DNA of 53,681 nucleotides from an uncultured Opitutales bacterium (GCA_900548185.1 URJJ01000012.1:1-53681), one strand, 5' to 3'. Positions 10,101 to 19,395 are shown, counted from the first letter of the stretch. Numbers and translations: made by a program. Notes: a model not told the origin generated them from the letters alone.

Positions 10101-10894
10101 GCTTTTCAAACGTAACCGCAAATTCGACAGCCGGATGGGTATCCAAGGCGCTCGACATAAAGGGCGCCAACATCACCCTGACCTCCGGCCCCGGATGCTC
10201 CCTCCAGGGCATCGCCTACGCGGCGCAAACCATAAATTCCCGCGACGCAAAATTCGCGGTCGCCCTCTCCGCCGACGAGGTGTACGCCCAGCAGATGAAA
10301 GGCTACGGCAAAGTCGGGCTAATCCTTCCCGACGCCGAGGCCGACGATTTCAGGCTCAGGTTTTCGGACGACTTCGGGACGGTCCCCGGCGAGGGCGCGG
10401 CCGCGTTTGTGCTCGAATCAGAGGAGTCCGCCGCCGAGCGCGGAACCGAAACGCTCGGGACCATCGAGGGATGGGGGGCGTGCTCCTGCTGCAATGATTT
10501 CGCAGGGCCAAACAAGGATGCGGCCCCGCTTGAGCGCGCCGCGATGAAGGCGCTTGAGGAGGCGGGAATGGAGCCCGGGGATGTGGGCCTCGTTTCGTGG
10601 AGCCCGCAGGGCAACGCCCAGGACGCCAAGGTCCTCGAAGTCTGCCGGAAGCTCTTCCCGGGAACCCCTATGGCAACTTCCGTATTCCGCGCCGGCTTTG
10701 CCGAAACATCGTCGGCTGCGGTATCGCTCGGGGCGTGCCTTGAGTCGGTGAAGAGGGGAATGCCGCTATGGCCCCAGAAAACGGGGCTTTGCGAAATAGA
10801 TTCCATGCGCCTTTCAAAGAAGCCAAAAGCCGTAATCGCGCTGTCTTCAAGCCACATAGGAAACAGCTACGCGATGGTTGTAAGGCCCTCCTGA
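7163..10894 (+). CDS. B12-type radical SAM - ketosynthase - chain-length-factor fusion protein
   Basis: 1243 residues in one uninterrupted frame with three modules. Residues 1 to about 430 form a class B (cobalamin-binding-type) radical SAM enzyme: a Rossmann-like N-terminal part with GGMFPSFMPDECL and IGEGE motifs, then RGCAYNCAMC with the iron-sulfur cysteines C183, C187 and C190 (CxxxCxxC), and a C-terminal part ending in FSPYPGS. From Met434 a complete ketosynthase follows: Cys602 (NTACSGSTAA), His734 (AHASGTAAND) and His769 (SYTGHCMGATG). From about 850 a second ketosynthase unit has lost the triad: Pro1010 aligns with the nucleophile in TSGPGCSLQG, and Trp and Phe fall at the histidine positions, so it is CLF-like. 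It overlaps the upstream gene by 4 bases. Many class B enzymes are methylases; chain methylation or another radical tailoring step is a guess. Confidence 0.9.
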   Translation: MKVTFIYPWFEKFLDSVSRLNDEKKIFTVGKFTCPPSLGIPILASLTPPDVEVAFVDDNAGERLDFDDGTDLYAISCFTPQGTRALELARELKSRGKTVAMGGMFPSFMPDECLKYADCVNIGEGENTWPEIISDFKSGRLKKIYQSRKPVDMALPPDPRRDIFYGKESYDWDEDLIQLTRGCAYNCAMCIIPRHMGSRLRFKPVEKAVAELDGMKHENVYLTDDSLFFPHRSVRGYAERFFREAAPLGRKFFVSSTMALNSDESFIKLAAKAGVRNFYCTMNVDPLSIRLLQGGREELGKFTDFKNMLEDNGIHFFASFGIGRDWDDASIAERVLDVCSHAKITTAEFFIFSPYPGSVHWDRLSAQNRITTMQWHKYNGANVVFKPAKMDADELYGKFVDCWKGFYEMNAARNLAAMEPTVWKGGEITITKSMEKRGVDRQAAISGIGIISPIGNDMESVRENLLGCRDGIRKASKIDVSPFLSNLCGEFSFDFSSEMSSEELETFTDPFMRLAISSARMALRDAEFEIPDGPGAERIALVAATCNAGLNSGEVEYREKHGDPSAKFSRSTSMQSEFCSVAKALACALKIRGETWVVNTACSGSTAAIGLAETLIETGKYDAVLVGGADAVALSNYAGFSAIKVVSPDKIAPFSNPPGMNIGEGAAFWLLENMGKALLRKAKCHGKVIGRATTGDAYHPTQPDPRGDGVFRTMRNAAADAGLKPSEIGCINAHASGTAANDRAEAKGVAKFLGGAEVPVTSTKSYTGHCMGATGILEATLQLAAMNAGFVPPTLRFSGPRPGCEGIFVPSEPLKKDYGCFLSSNYAFAGNNAAIVVAKRDFDFRKEIPNPKKIAITSFAPFTPAGRDAESLLEFLAGGGCAIAESGLPGTEGTGFSRAAMMPKIPARELDRRVDFSGMNPISTYATAAAKKALDSAGIRVSRGVSEDVSLTVCVGRGSDESEHMDAVFSTPERRGSVACFSNVTANSTAGWVSKALDIKGANITLTSGPGCSLQGIAYAAQTINSRDAKFAVALSADEVYAQQMKGYGKVGLILPDAEADDFRLRFSDDFGTVPGEGAAAFVLESEESAAERGTETLGTIEGWGACSCCNDFAGPNKDAAPLERAAMKALEEAGMEPGDVGLVSWSPQGNAQDAKVLEVCRKLFPGTPMATSVFRAGFAETSSAAVSLGACLESVKRGMPLWPQKTGLCEIDSMRLSKKPKAVIALSSSHIGNSYAMVVRPS

Positions 10895-11063
10895 CTCTGC
10901 GGACGGCGCCGGCGGAGCGGGAGCCGCGCCCTCCGGAAAGCGCCGTGCTCCTGCCGCGCAAACTCCGCAGGGACGCGCGCAGTGGGGGACGCCCGGCGGC
11001 CCCCTCCGGATGGCGGGGATGCGCTTCGCTGCCCGAACGCGGACGCGGGCGCCACGGCCCGCC

Positions 11064-12506
11064 CTAAAATAGCAGGAAAATATCTGCCTCGTACTCCTCG
11101 TCGCGCATGTCCTCCTGCGTCCAGCCGCCCCCGAGGGACTTGTACAGGCCGATGACGTCGGAAATTATCCGCTTTCTGGAGGAAACGAGGCTCTGTTCCG
11201 CAGCGAGCATGGTCCTCTGCACGTCAAGAAGGTCGAGAAAGGGGAGCTTGCCGACGGAGTAAAGGTCGTAGGAATATTTGTAGGCGCTGCGGTTGCTTTC
11301 GACCGCCTGCGACAAAAGCTCCACATTTTCCCGGCCCTTGGCGCAGGATATGACATAATCCTGCGTTTCCTTGACCGCAGTCATTACGGCCTGCTCCCAC
11401 TGCGCGGCGGCCTTGCGGGCGAGGGCCTCCTTGGCCTTTACATTGTAGTAGGTCTTGCCTGCGGAAAATATGTTCCAGCTTGCGCTCGGGCCGACTGACC
11501 ACGAGCCGTAGGGGCTCTTGAAGATGTCGCCCACATTGGGCGCGCTGTATGATATGCTGCCCGATATGTAAAAGCGCGGGTAGAAGTCGGCCTCGGCAGC
11601 GCCTATGTTTGCCGTCGCCGAGGCGAGCTTGTATTCGAGGGCCATTATGTCGGGCCTTCTTGAAATGAGGGACGCGGGGACCGAGAGGGGCGCGAACGCC
11701 TCTATATCAGGGAGGGGCCTGTACTCCTCAAGCTCCCCCTTCAATGCCCCGAGTTCGAGGCCCAAAAGGAGTTCGAGGGCGTACCTCGCCTTGTCCCGCT
11801 CGGCCTCCAGAGTTGGTATCTGCGCCTCCACAGCCTGCATCTGGGCGGCGGAGCGCACGAGGTCTAGCTTCGCTGATATTTGCGAGCGCCACTTTTTTTC
11901 AACCACGGCGTAGGTCTTGCGCTGCACGTCGAGGTTTTCGAGCGTGATTTTCAGGTCCTGGCAGGCTGCGCGGTAGAGGTAGTAGGCGTTTGCGACCTCC
12001 GCCGCCACGGCTATTTTTACGGCGCACCTGTCGGCGGACGAGGCCATGTAGTCGGCAAGGGAAGCCTCGACGGCGCGGCGCGTGCCTCCGAACACGTCGA
12101 TTTCCCACTTTGAAGAGAGCCCGAGGGAGTATGTCGGGCGCGTGCCCGTGTTGCCCTTTCCGGACTCCGTCATGGCGGCGTTTCCGTCGAGAGCCGGGAA
12201 CAGGCCGCTCTGGGAGACGCCGAGGGCGGCCCTTGCCGAGTCGAGCGACGCGCGGGCTATCGCCATGTCGAAGTTGCGCTCGAAGGCGCGCTCAATGAAT
12301 GACGAAAGGAGCGGGTCGCCGAAGCGCGTCCACCACTTTGAAATGTCGTCCTGGCCGGCCTCCTGAAAATCCTTTTGCGACGCATCCGGGATTTCATAGC
12401 CCGGCGCGAGCGGCACGGAGGGCCTCTCAAAATCCGGCCCCACCGCGCATGCGGAAAGCGCCGCAAGCGCCGCAGCCGGAAAAATTCGTTCCAACGCCTT
12501 ATTCAT
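11064..12506 (-). CDS. NodT-family outer-membrane efflux lipoprotein (TolC-like)
   Basis: 480 residues. The N-terminus is a lipoprotein signal with lipobox LSAC (Cys20) followed by AVGPDF, which is characteristic of NodT/OprM-type outer-membrane factors. Two repeats rich in long helices with heptad spacing follow (for example around GSWSVGPSASWNIF and the VKAKEALARKAAAQWEQAV helix), as expected for the alpha-barrel that spans the periplasm. It forms the exit duct of a tripartite pump. It is the last gene of a four-gene minus-strand operon and overlaps the permease gene by 8 bases. The 169 bases between its 3' end and the radical SAM gene hold no hairpin with a T-run that I can see. Confidence 0.93.
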   Translation of the reverse strand: MNKALERIFPAAALAALSACAVGPDFERPSVPLAPGYEIPDASQKDFQEAGQDDISKWWTRFGDPLLSSFIERAFERNFDMAIARASLDSARAALGVSQSGLFPALDGNAAMTESGKGNTGTRPTYSLGLSSKWEIDVFGGTRRAVEASLADYMASSADRCAVKIAVAAEVANAYYLYRAACQDLKITLENLDVQRKTYAVVEKKWRSQISAKLDLVRSAAQMQAVEAQIPTLEAERDKARYALELLLGLELGALKGELEEYRPLPDIEAFAPLSVPASLISRRPDIMALEYKLASATANIGAAEADFYPRFYISGSISYSAPNVGDIFKSPYGSWSVGPSASWNIFSAGKTYYNVKAKEALARKAAAQWEQAVMTAVKETQDYVISCAKGRENVELLSQAVESNRSAYKYSYDLYSVGKLPFLDLLDVQRTMLAAEQSLVSSRKRIISDVIGLYKSLGGGWTQEDMRDEEYEADIFLLF

Positions 12507-13856
12507 ATCTCAAAGCCTCAATGGGGTCGAGCCTGGCCGCCTTCCACGCGGGGTAGTAGCCGAACACCACGCCGACTGCCGCCGACACCCCCACGGAGAG
12601 CGCGACGGCCGCGTAAGAAATCGTCGTGGGCCAGTTCATCACGCCCGCAAGCGCCAGCGATGCGCCGTGGCCCGCGAGAATCCCCACCAGCCCCCCGAAC
12701 AGACATATCACGACGGCCTCGACCATGAACTGCCACAGTATGTCCCTCTTTTTGGCGCCAACCGCCATCCTCAGGCCAATCTCGCGCGTGCGCTCGGTCA
12801 CGGAGACAAGCATTATGTTCATGATGCCGACGCCGCCCACGACGAGCGAGACGAAGGCGACGCATATGAGCAGGTTTGTCATGGTCTTTGTCTGCCCGGT
12901 CAGAAATTCCGAAAATTCGGCCATCGTCCTTATCTGGAAGTCGTCCTCGGCGCCGTCGGCCAGCCTGTGGCTTTCGCGCAAGACCCTGGTTATTTCGGAA
13001 ACGGCGGAATCGACTTCGTCAGGGCTGCGGGCCCATGCGGATATGGTGTCGACATTCTGGAAGCGGACGGGGGGCATGTTGTCGTCGGATACGGGCGGGT
13101 ACAGGTCGGTTGCGTCGGGATAGACCGACGAGGTGGATGTCACGCTCGTGGCGGTAGTGGACGAGGATGACGACGACACCGAGCTTATTGAGCTCTGCCC
13201 CGCCCCCGTCAGGCGGGCCCGCACGGCGGTCCACGGCGCTATTACGACGTCGTCCTGGTCCATCCCCATCATGTTGGCCCCCTTGGACGCGAGCACCCCT
13301 ACAATCTTAAACACGACGTTTTGTATGCGCAGGTCCTTGCCGAGGGGGTCGGAATCCCCGAAGAGCTCCCGCTTTATGGTGGAGCCTATGACGCACACCT
13401 TGGCGCCCCTCGAAACCGCATGGGCGTCGAACATCGCCCCGTCCGCTATCCTCCAGTTCCCGATTTCCAGGTAGTCGGAATTGACGCCGCTTATGCTGAA
13501 GGGGCTCCAGTTTTTCCCGCCGTAGATGAGCTGCCCGCGAACCGACACCACGGGGGTGGCGTACTGCACGCTCCGGCAGTTTTTCACAATTTTTTCCACA
13601 TCCTCCGCAGTGAGCGTCGCCTTCGCGCCGGCGCCGGAGCTAACGCCCCCCATCATGCTGGCGCCCGGCCTTATCATTATGGAGTTCACCCCCATGGAGG
13701 AGATGTTCCGCTCGAGCATCTGCTGCGCCCCCGCCCCTATCTCCATAAGGGCTATCACGGAGGCGATGCCGATTACAATGCCGAGGGTCGTGAGAAAGGT
13801 CCTCATGGGGTTTCGCATGATGGACTTCAGGGCGGCGGCGACTATCCTCAAATTTT

Positions 13857-13860
<4 letters not shown>
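12499..13860 (-). CDS. MacB-like ABC transporter permease
   Basis: 453 residues with the MacB/FtsX permease layout: an N-terminal membrane helix (about 20-42), a large periplasmic MacB_PCD domain, and three C-terminal helices forming the FtsX domain (about 330-445, with the conserved RTREIGLRMAVGAKKRDI segment that contacts the ATPase). It would couple cytoplasmic ATP hydrolysis to expulsion of substrates through the periplasmic adaptor and NodT channel. An unusual feature is a Ser/Thr-rich stretch at about residues 223-245 in the periplasmic domain, followed by an acidic/proline linker. The start overlaps the ATPase stop by 4 bases. In E. coli MacB the ATPase and permease are one protein; here they are separate genes. 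Confidence 0.93.
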
Positions 13861-14557
<697 letters not shown>

Positions 14558-14561
<4 letters not shown>

Positions 14562-15829
14562 TTTTTCTGCTGGGCCTGCCTTCTGCGCGGGGGCTTGGGC
14601 ATGAACGGGTTGGACGCGGAGGCGGAGGCCTGCGAAACCGTCTCGATTCCGGTTACGACCGCCTCGCCCCCGGAAAGCCCGGGGGAGGAAACCTTGGTGA
14701 ATACCCCGTCCGTCAGCCCGGTCTCAACCTCGACCGGAACGGGGTCGGCGCCGCCCGGGCGCAGCACCCACACGCGCTTTGCGCCGTCTGCGGCAGGCTC
14801 GGCGAAATCCGGCTCGAAATTGAGCGCCGAATTGGGGACGGACAGGACCCCCGCCTCGCTTTCCACCTCGAACTTCAGGTTTGCCGTAAGGTACGGCAAA
14901 AGCCGCCCGTCCGAATTGTCAACGACGACCTCCACTGTGTAGGTTACGACGTTCTGGTTCATGGTGGCGTTCAGCCTTATCTTGCCGACGTACCCGCCGA
15001 ACTTTTCCCCGGGAAAGGCGTCCACCGTAAACTCCACCTTCTGCCCGGGCTTCACATAGCCTATGTCGGCCTCGTTCACCGACGCCCACACCTCCATGCG
15101 CCGCAGGTCTTTTGCGATGGAAAAGAGGCTGCTTACGCTCATGTTGGAGACGACGGTCTGGCCGATGTTCACCTTGCGGTCTATCACGATGCCGTCGACG
15201 GGGGCCTTTATCTCGCAGTAGCTCAGGTTGCGCTCGGCGGTTTTCACGTTCGCCTCGGCCTGAGCGATTTCGGCAAGAGCCGCGCTTATCTTGGCATTGT
15301 CGACATCCATCTGGGCGGCGGCCTTCTCGTAGGAGGCCAGATAGGAGTCGTATTCCGACTGGGAGAGCGCGTCGCCGACGCCCAGCTTCTCGGCCCTCTC
15401 CCAGTCGCGCATGGCCTGCGTGAAGACGGCGCGGTCCAGGGCCAGATTCGCGCGGGCCTGCGCCTCGGCGGCCTTGGCGACCTCGAGCTGCGCCTGCGCC
15501 TGCAAGAGTTCGGAGCGCTGGATTTCGTCGTCGATGAGCGCGAGCCGCTCGCCCTCCCTGACGCGCGAGGCGTAGTCCACCGTCTTGCCGTCGGCGTCCT
15601 TGCCAAACGACAGTATTTCCCCGGACACCCTGGCCCCGACGTCGACGAGGTCCTCCGGCTCCACGGTTCCCGACACGTCGATGACAAACTTTATGTCCCT
15701 GGGCGCGACCTCGGCAGTCCTGTACCGCGACACTTCGGCAGGCTGCGAAAAGAACATCTTCCACGACGCAAAGGCCGCGGCGAGAACCAGCGCCGCAGCG
15801 GCCAGTTTTTTGGCTGACACAGATTTCAT
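14558..15829 (-). CDS. MacA-like periplasmic adaptor (HlyD/membrane-fusion protein)
   Basis: About 423 residues. One N-terminal helix (AAAALVLAAAFASWKMFF) anchors the protein in the inner membrane, and the rest is periplasmic. Biotinyl-lipoyl-like halves flank a long alpha-helical hairpin (about residues 110-190, rich in Ala/Glu/Gln), then come beta-barrel and membrane-proximal domains (around VKPGQKVEFTVDAFPGE). This order is that of MacA adaptors that bridge a MacB pump and a TolC-like channel. The frame is open another 55 codons upstream, but translation from 15829 places the signal-anchor correctly. No Shine-Dalgarno is visible there; an AT-rich TTTTAAT lies just upstream. It is the first gene of the operon. 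The substrate could be a macrolide, peptide or lipid and cannot be told. Confidence 0.93.
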
Positions 15830-15936
15830 TGCATTAAAATTTCGCTTAAAACTTACGCATGTAAAACGCCGCAACCGGAAAAAAGTTTCAGACGGCGGCA
15901 TTTTTGCGCTGCGGAGCGGATTCCACAGAGGATTTT

Positions 15937-15963
15937 TATCGGATTTACAAAACAAATCCGATA
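15937..15963. promoter_or_regulatory. Perfect 10-bp inverted repeat in divergent promoter region
   Basis: TATCGGATTT (15937-15946) and its exact reverse complement AAATCCGATA (15954-15963) are separated by 7 bases. The dyad lies between the efflux operon (start 15829, minus strand) and the PfkB kinase gene (start 16000, plus strand), 36 bases before the kinase ATG. There is no T-run after it on the plus strand, so a terminator is unlikely. A repressor or activator operator is the simplest reading; a leader hairpin of the kinase mRNA is the alternative. No regulator gene lies next to it. Confidence 0.45.
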
Positions 15964-15999
15964 TCCCATTGTCTGAATAAAAAAAACGGCACACACTGC

Positions 16000-16857
16000 A
16001 TGCAAAACAAAAAAATAATGTCTTTCGGCGAAATCGTCTGGGATGTCTTTGAAGACGGCGCGTCGCTCGGCGGCGCCCCGCTCAATTTCGCCTACTACTG
16101 CGGAGCATTCGGGGCGGACGTCCGCCTCGTGAGCGCGGTCGGCCGCGACCGGCTCGGGCGGGAATGCCTCTCGACGCTGGCAAAAAAGGGCCTCGACGCC
16201 TCATGCGTCCAGATTCTCGACGGGGTTCCGACAGGCAGGGTCGAAGTCAGCGTGGACTCCGCCGGCCAGCCCTCCTACGAAATATGCTCCCCGGCCGCCT
16301 GGGACGAGGTGGAGGCCACCGACGAGGCGCTCTTCTTTGCGGCGAAATCCGACGCAATCGCGTTCGGCACGCTGGCTCAGCGCGGCGAAAAATCCCGCAA
16401 GGCCCTGTTCAGCCTCCTGAGGGCCGCGTCAAAAAAATGCCTGCGGGTGCTGGACGTAAACCTGCGCCAGAACTACTATTCAAAAGACCTGGCGCTCAGG
16501 TCGCTCGAATTTGCGAACGTTCTTAAGCTAAACGACTCGGAACTCCCCGTGCTCTCCGAAATGTTCGGCATCGGGGGGAGCGAGGAGGACTGCGCCCGCA
16601 GGATTTTCGAGATGTTCAGCCTCTCGTACCTGATTCTCACGCGCGGGGAACGCGGCTACATGGTTATATCCGACTCCGCAGAGGTCTCAGCCGACGCCGT
16701 CCCGGCCGAGGTAAAGGACACTGTCGGGGCGGGAGACTCCTTCACCGCCACGTTCGTATGCAGGATTCTCGAAGGCGCGGCCCCCGAAGACGCAGCCGAG
16801 GACGCCGCAAAAATGGCGGCCTTCGTATGCTCCAACCGAGGCGCCCTCTGCCTTTGA
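16000..16857 (+). CDS. PfkB-family carbohydrate kinase (fructokinase-like)
   Basis: 285 residues. The C-terminal DTVGAGDSFTA is PfkB signature 2, with the catalytic aspartate and the anion-hole GAGD. The N-terminal GGAPLNFAYYCGAFGADV corresponds to the sugar-binding GG motif, and GRDRLGREC fits the family as well. The enzyme phosphorylates a sugar with ATP in the cytoplasm. The short form and the opening (FGEIVWDVF) look most like bacterial fructokinases, but ribokinase-like alternatives are not excluded. The start at 16000 is preferred because the conserved domain begins right after it; a second ATG at 16018 is possible. Neither has a convincing Shine-Dalgarno. The gene stands alone between the efflux operon and a gene-free stretch. 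Confidence 0.9.
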   Translation: MQNKKIMSFGEIVWDVFEDGASLGGAPLNFAYYCGAFGADVRLVSAVGRDRLGRECLSTLAKKGLDASCVQILDGVPTGRVEVSVDSAGQPSYEICSPAAWDEVEATDEALFFAAKSDAIAFGTLAQRGEKSRKALFSLLRAASKKCLRVLDVNLRQNYYSKDLALRSLEFANVLKLNDSELPVLSEMFGIGGSEEDCARRIFEMFSLSYLILTRGERGYMVISDSAEVSADAVPAEVKDTVGAGDSFTATFVCRILEGAAPEDAAEDAAKMAAFVCSNRGALCL

Positions 16858-17415
16858 GGCCCCGGCGGATTCCCCAAACGCCGCAAGTCTCCGGGAAGTC
16901 GCTCCAAGCCTCCCGCGCCTCTCAATAGCGGAAGGCTGCACGCGCCCCGGAGCCTCAAGCGTATCCCTGTGCACGCCCGATAAGACGGGGAATGGCGCAG
17001 ACCGGAACGCCTCCAAAGAGGCGGAAAAGCAAGTTTCGCACAGGCTGCGCAGCTTCGTTTGCGCGCATGGCAGTATTTCCAGAACCGGATTTGGCCCGTC
17101 CCCCTTTTTGCAAACAGTGTCGGGGCCGGGACGAAGTTCATATAAAAATCCGCCCTTCATCCCCGGGCCTGCGCATGGCTTTTCCGTACCCTTCAACCCC
17201 CTTCGGAAGCATTGAAAATTCCGCAGCCGCCCTCCGGAAAATGCCCCGCTCCCATACGTCTGCCGGATTTGGGCATTTGAATGCGAAAAGCCATGGCAAG
17301 ACAGGCTCCCAAAGGTATTTGCTCCCACCCGGAGCGTCCCCGGGCGGGCTTCATTTAACCGGACTGCACCCCATGCAAAACCGATACCTGAAAGCGTTAC
17401 CCCGGGCGCCAGGCG
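16858..17415. other. Gene-free stretch between PfkB kinase and dxs terminator
   Basis: About 560 bases between two convergent genes. Open frames exist on both strands but have the basic, Pro/Arg/Ser-rich composition of chance frames in GC-rich DNA and show no domain I recognise. I see no tRNA-like cloverleaf, no repeat array and no insertion-sequence ends. It may be decayed coding DNA. Confidence 0.5.
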
Positions 17416-17445
17416 CAAAAAATGCGCCGGAACCCCCCCGGCGCA
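17416..17445 (-). terminator. Intrinsic terminator of xseB-dxs
   Basis: An 8-bp GC-rich stem (17423-17430 pairing with 17438-17445, loop AACCCCC) is followed on the minus strand by a run of six T (complement of AAAAAA at 17417-17422). It lies 26 bases beyond the dxs stop codon and reads in the dxs direction. Confidence 0.88.
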
Positions 17446-17471
17446 CAATCGCGAAAAACCGCATAAAAAGG

Positions 17472-19355
17472 CTAAATCTTGCGCAGGCGCTTTTCTATGC
17501 GCTGGGCGATTGAAGCCGGGTCGAGCCCGTAATCCTTGCGCAGTATGTCCACGCTGGAGCCGTGCGGGATGAACCGGTCTGGCCAGCCGACAATCTCAAG
17601 CGGCGTGCGAATATCGTTTTCCTGAAGGAATTCGGCGACCGCCCCGCCGAACCCGCCGCGCACTGAGTGGTCCTCAATGGTGACCACCAGCCGGTTTTCA
17701 GATGCGTGCCTGGAGAGAAGCTCGGCATCCAGGGGCTTTACGAACCTCGCGTCGACGACGCCCGCGCGCACGCCCATTTCGCCGAGCATTTCGGCTACGC
17801 GGCCCGCCACTGCAACCATGTTCCCAAGGGCCCATATGACGACTTCCCCGGAAGGCTCCGCCACCGTCCGGGCCTTGCCGATTTCAATCTTTTCCGGAAA
17901 ATCCTTCATCTTCACGCCCTCGCCCTTTCCGCGCGAATAGCGGATGAAGCACGGCCTGCCGCTGTAAATCGAAGTGTAGAGCATGTCGGCGGTCTCGTCC
18001 TCGTTGGAGGGCTGCATTATGATGGAATTGGGCAGGCAGCGCAGCATGGCGATGTCGAAAAGCCCGTGGTGGGTCGCGCCGTCCTGGGCTGACAGCCCGG
18101 CCCTGTCCATGCAGAACGTCACGGGAAGCTCCTGGAGACAGACGTCGTGCATGGCGCAGTCCACCGCCCTCTGCATGAATGACGAATATATTGCGACAAC
18201 CGGCCGCACGCCCCGCGCCGAAAGCCCCGCCGCGAATATCGCCGCGTGCTCCTCTGCGATTCCCACGTCGAAAAACTGCCTGGGAAGCGCGTTTTTTATA
18301 TGGCACAACCCCGTGCCTGCCGACATCGCGGCGGTTATGCCCACCACGGCCGGGTCCTTTTCGGCGATTTTGACGAGGGTTTTGCCCATGGCGTCCTGGT
18401 AGAGCGGGACGCTGGGGTCGGTGTGCTCGGTATTGGCCCCGGTCACAATGTTGTAGGGGCTTGCGCCGTGGAATTTTTCCGGATTTTTGAGGGCGCAGTC
18501 CAGCCCCCTGCCCTTTTCCGTAAGTATGTGCAATATGACGGGCTCGGGGCTGTTTTTGCAGAAGTTGAGGTACTGCTCAAGCTGGACGATGTTGTGGCCG
18601 TCTATCGGGCCGAGGTAGCGCAGGCCGTACTTTTCAAACATCGACGACGACACGAGGAAGTCCTTCGTCTCGTGCATGGCCCTGCGCCCGATTTTTGCCA
18701 CCTTCGAGCCGATATAGGACTTGCGCAGAAACGAGTCCAGGTCGGTGTAGAGGCGGTTGTACATCGGGTTCGTGATGAGGTCGTTGAAATACTGGGAGAG
18801 CGCGCCGACGTTCTTTGAAATCGACATTTTATTGTCGTTTAGAATCATTATGAACTTCTTTGCCGACGAGCGTATGTTGTTGAGCGCCTCGAAGCTTATG
18901 CCGTTTGTGAGCGCAGCGTCGCCAAGCACGGCTATCACGTTTTCATCGCCCCCAGCCAGGTCGCGCGCCGCCGCGAGCCCCAGGGCGGCGGAGAGAGCGG
19001 TTCCCGCATGGCCCGCGCCGAAGGCGTCGTGCTCGCTTTCCTTTCGGTTGCAGAAGCCGCAATATCCGCCGGATTTGCGCAACTCCCTGAATTTCGGCCC
19101 GTTGCGCCCGGTGAGGAGCTTGTGGACATAGCTCTGGTGGGAGACGTCGAAAACAATCTTGTCTGCGGGGGTTGAAAACACCCTGTGGAGCGCGATGCAA
19201 AGCTCCACAACCCCCAGATTGGGGCCCACATGGCCGCCGTTTTTGGAGGTGACCGTTATTATTTCGTTCCTTATTTCCGCGGCCAGAAGCGGCAGTTCGT
19301 GCGCCGCGAGGACCTTGACGTCCTCCGGGCCCCTTATTTTGCTTAAAATAGACAT
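17472..19355 (-). CDS. dxs: 1-deoxy-D-xylulose-5-phosphate synthase
   Basis: 627 residues, the usual size. It condenses pyruvate and glyceraldehyde 3-phosphate to DXP with thiamine diphosphate, the first step of the MEP isoprenoid pathway (also feeding thiamine and pyridoxal). Visible motifs are the substrate-pocket region SHQSYVHKLLTGR, the ThDP/Mg site LGDAALTNG with NDNKMSIS, the catalytic glutamate in VGIAEEHA and the C-terminal transketolase domain (VTIEDHSVRGGFG). The ATG at 19355 (MSILSKIRG) is chosen; the frame is open 17 codons further. It follows xseB by 40 bases and ends at a strong terminator. Isoprenoid precursors would also supply the undecaprenyl carrier used by mraY/murG in this window. 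Confidence 0.97.
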   Translation of the reverse strand: MSILSKIRGPEDVKVLAAHELPLLAAEIRNEIITVTSKNGGHVGPNLGVVELCIALHRVFSTPADKIVFDVSHQSYVHKLLTGRNGPKFRELRKSGGYCGFCNRKESEHDAFGAGHAGTALSAALGLAAARDLAGGDENVIAVLGDAALTNGISFEALNNIRSSAKKFIMILNDNKMSISKNVGALSQYFNDLITNPMYNRLYTDLDSFLRKSYIGSKVAKIGRRAMHETKDFLVSSSMFEKYGLRYLGPIDGHNIVQLEQYLNFCKNSPEPVILHILTEKGRGLDCALKNPEKFHGASPYNIVTGANTEHTDPSVPLYQDAMGKTLVKIAEKDPAVVGITAAMSAGTGLCHIKNALPRQFFDVGIAEEHAAIFAAGLSARGVRPVVAIYSSFMQRAVDCAMHDVCLQELPVTFCMDRAGLSAQDGATHHGLFDIAMLRCLPNSIIMQPSNEDETADMLYTSIYSGRPCFIRYSRGKGEGVKMKDFPEKIEIGKARTVAEPSGEVVIWALGNMVAVAGRVAEMLGEMGVRAGVVDARFVKPLDAELLSRHASENRLVVTIEDHSVRGGFGGAVAEFLQENDIRTPLEIVGWPDRFIPHGSSVDILRKDYGLDPASIAQRIEKRLRKI

Positions 19356-19395
19356 GGTGTGAAACAGGCCGCCCGGCGGCGGCAAAAGCCTTTCT

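Noticed and set aside
16992..17513. 173-codon plus-strand frame between the PfkB gene and dxs
   Set aside because: It runs into the dxs coding end and across its terminator; composition is that of a chance frame and no homology is recognisable.
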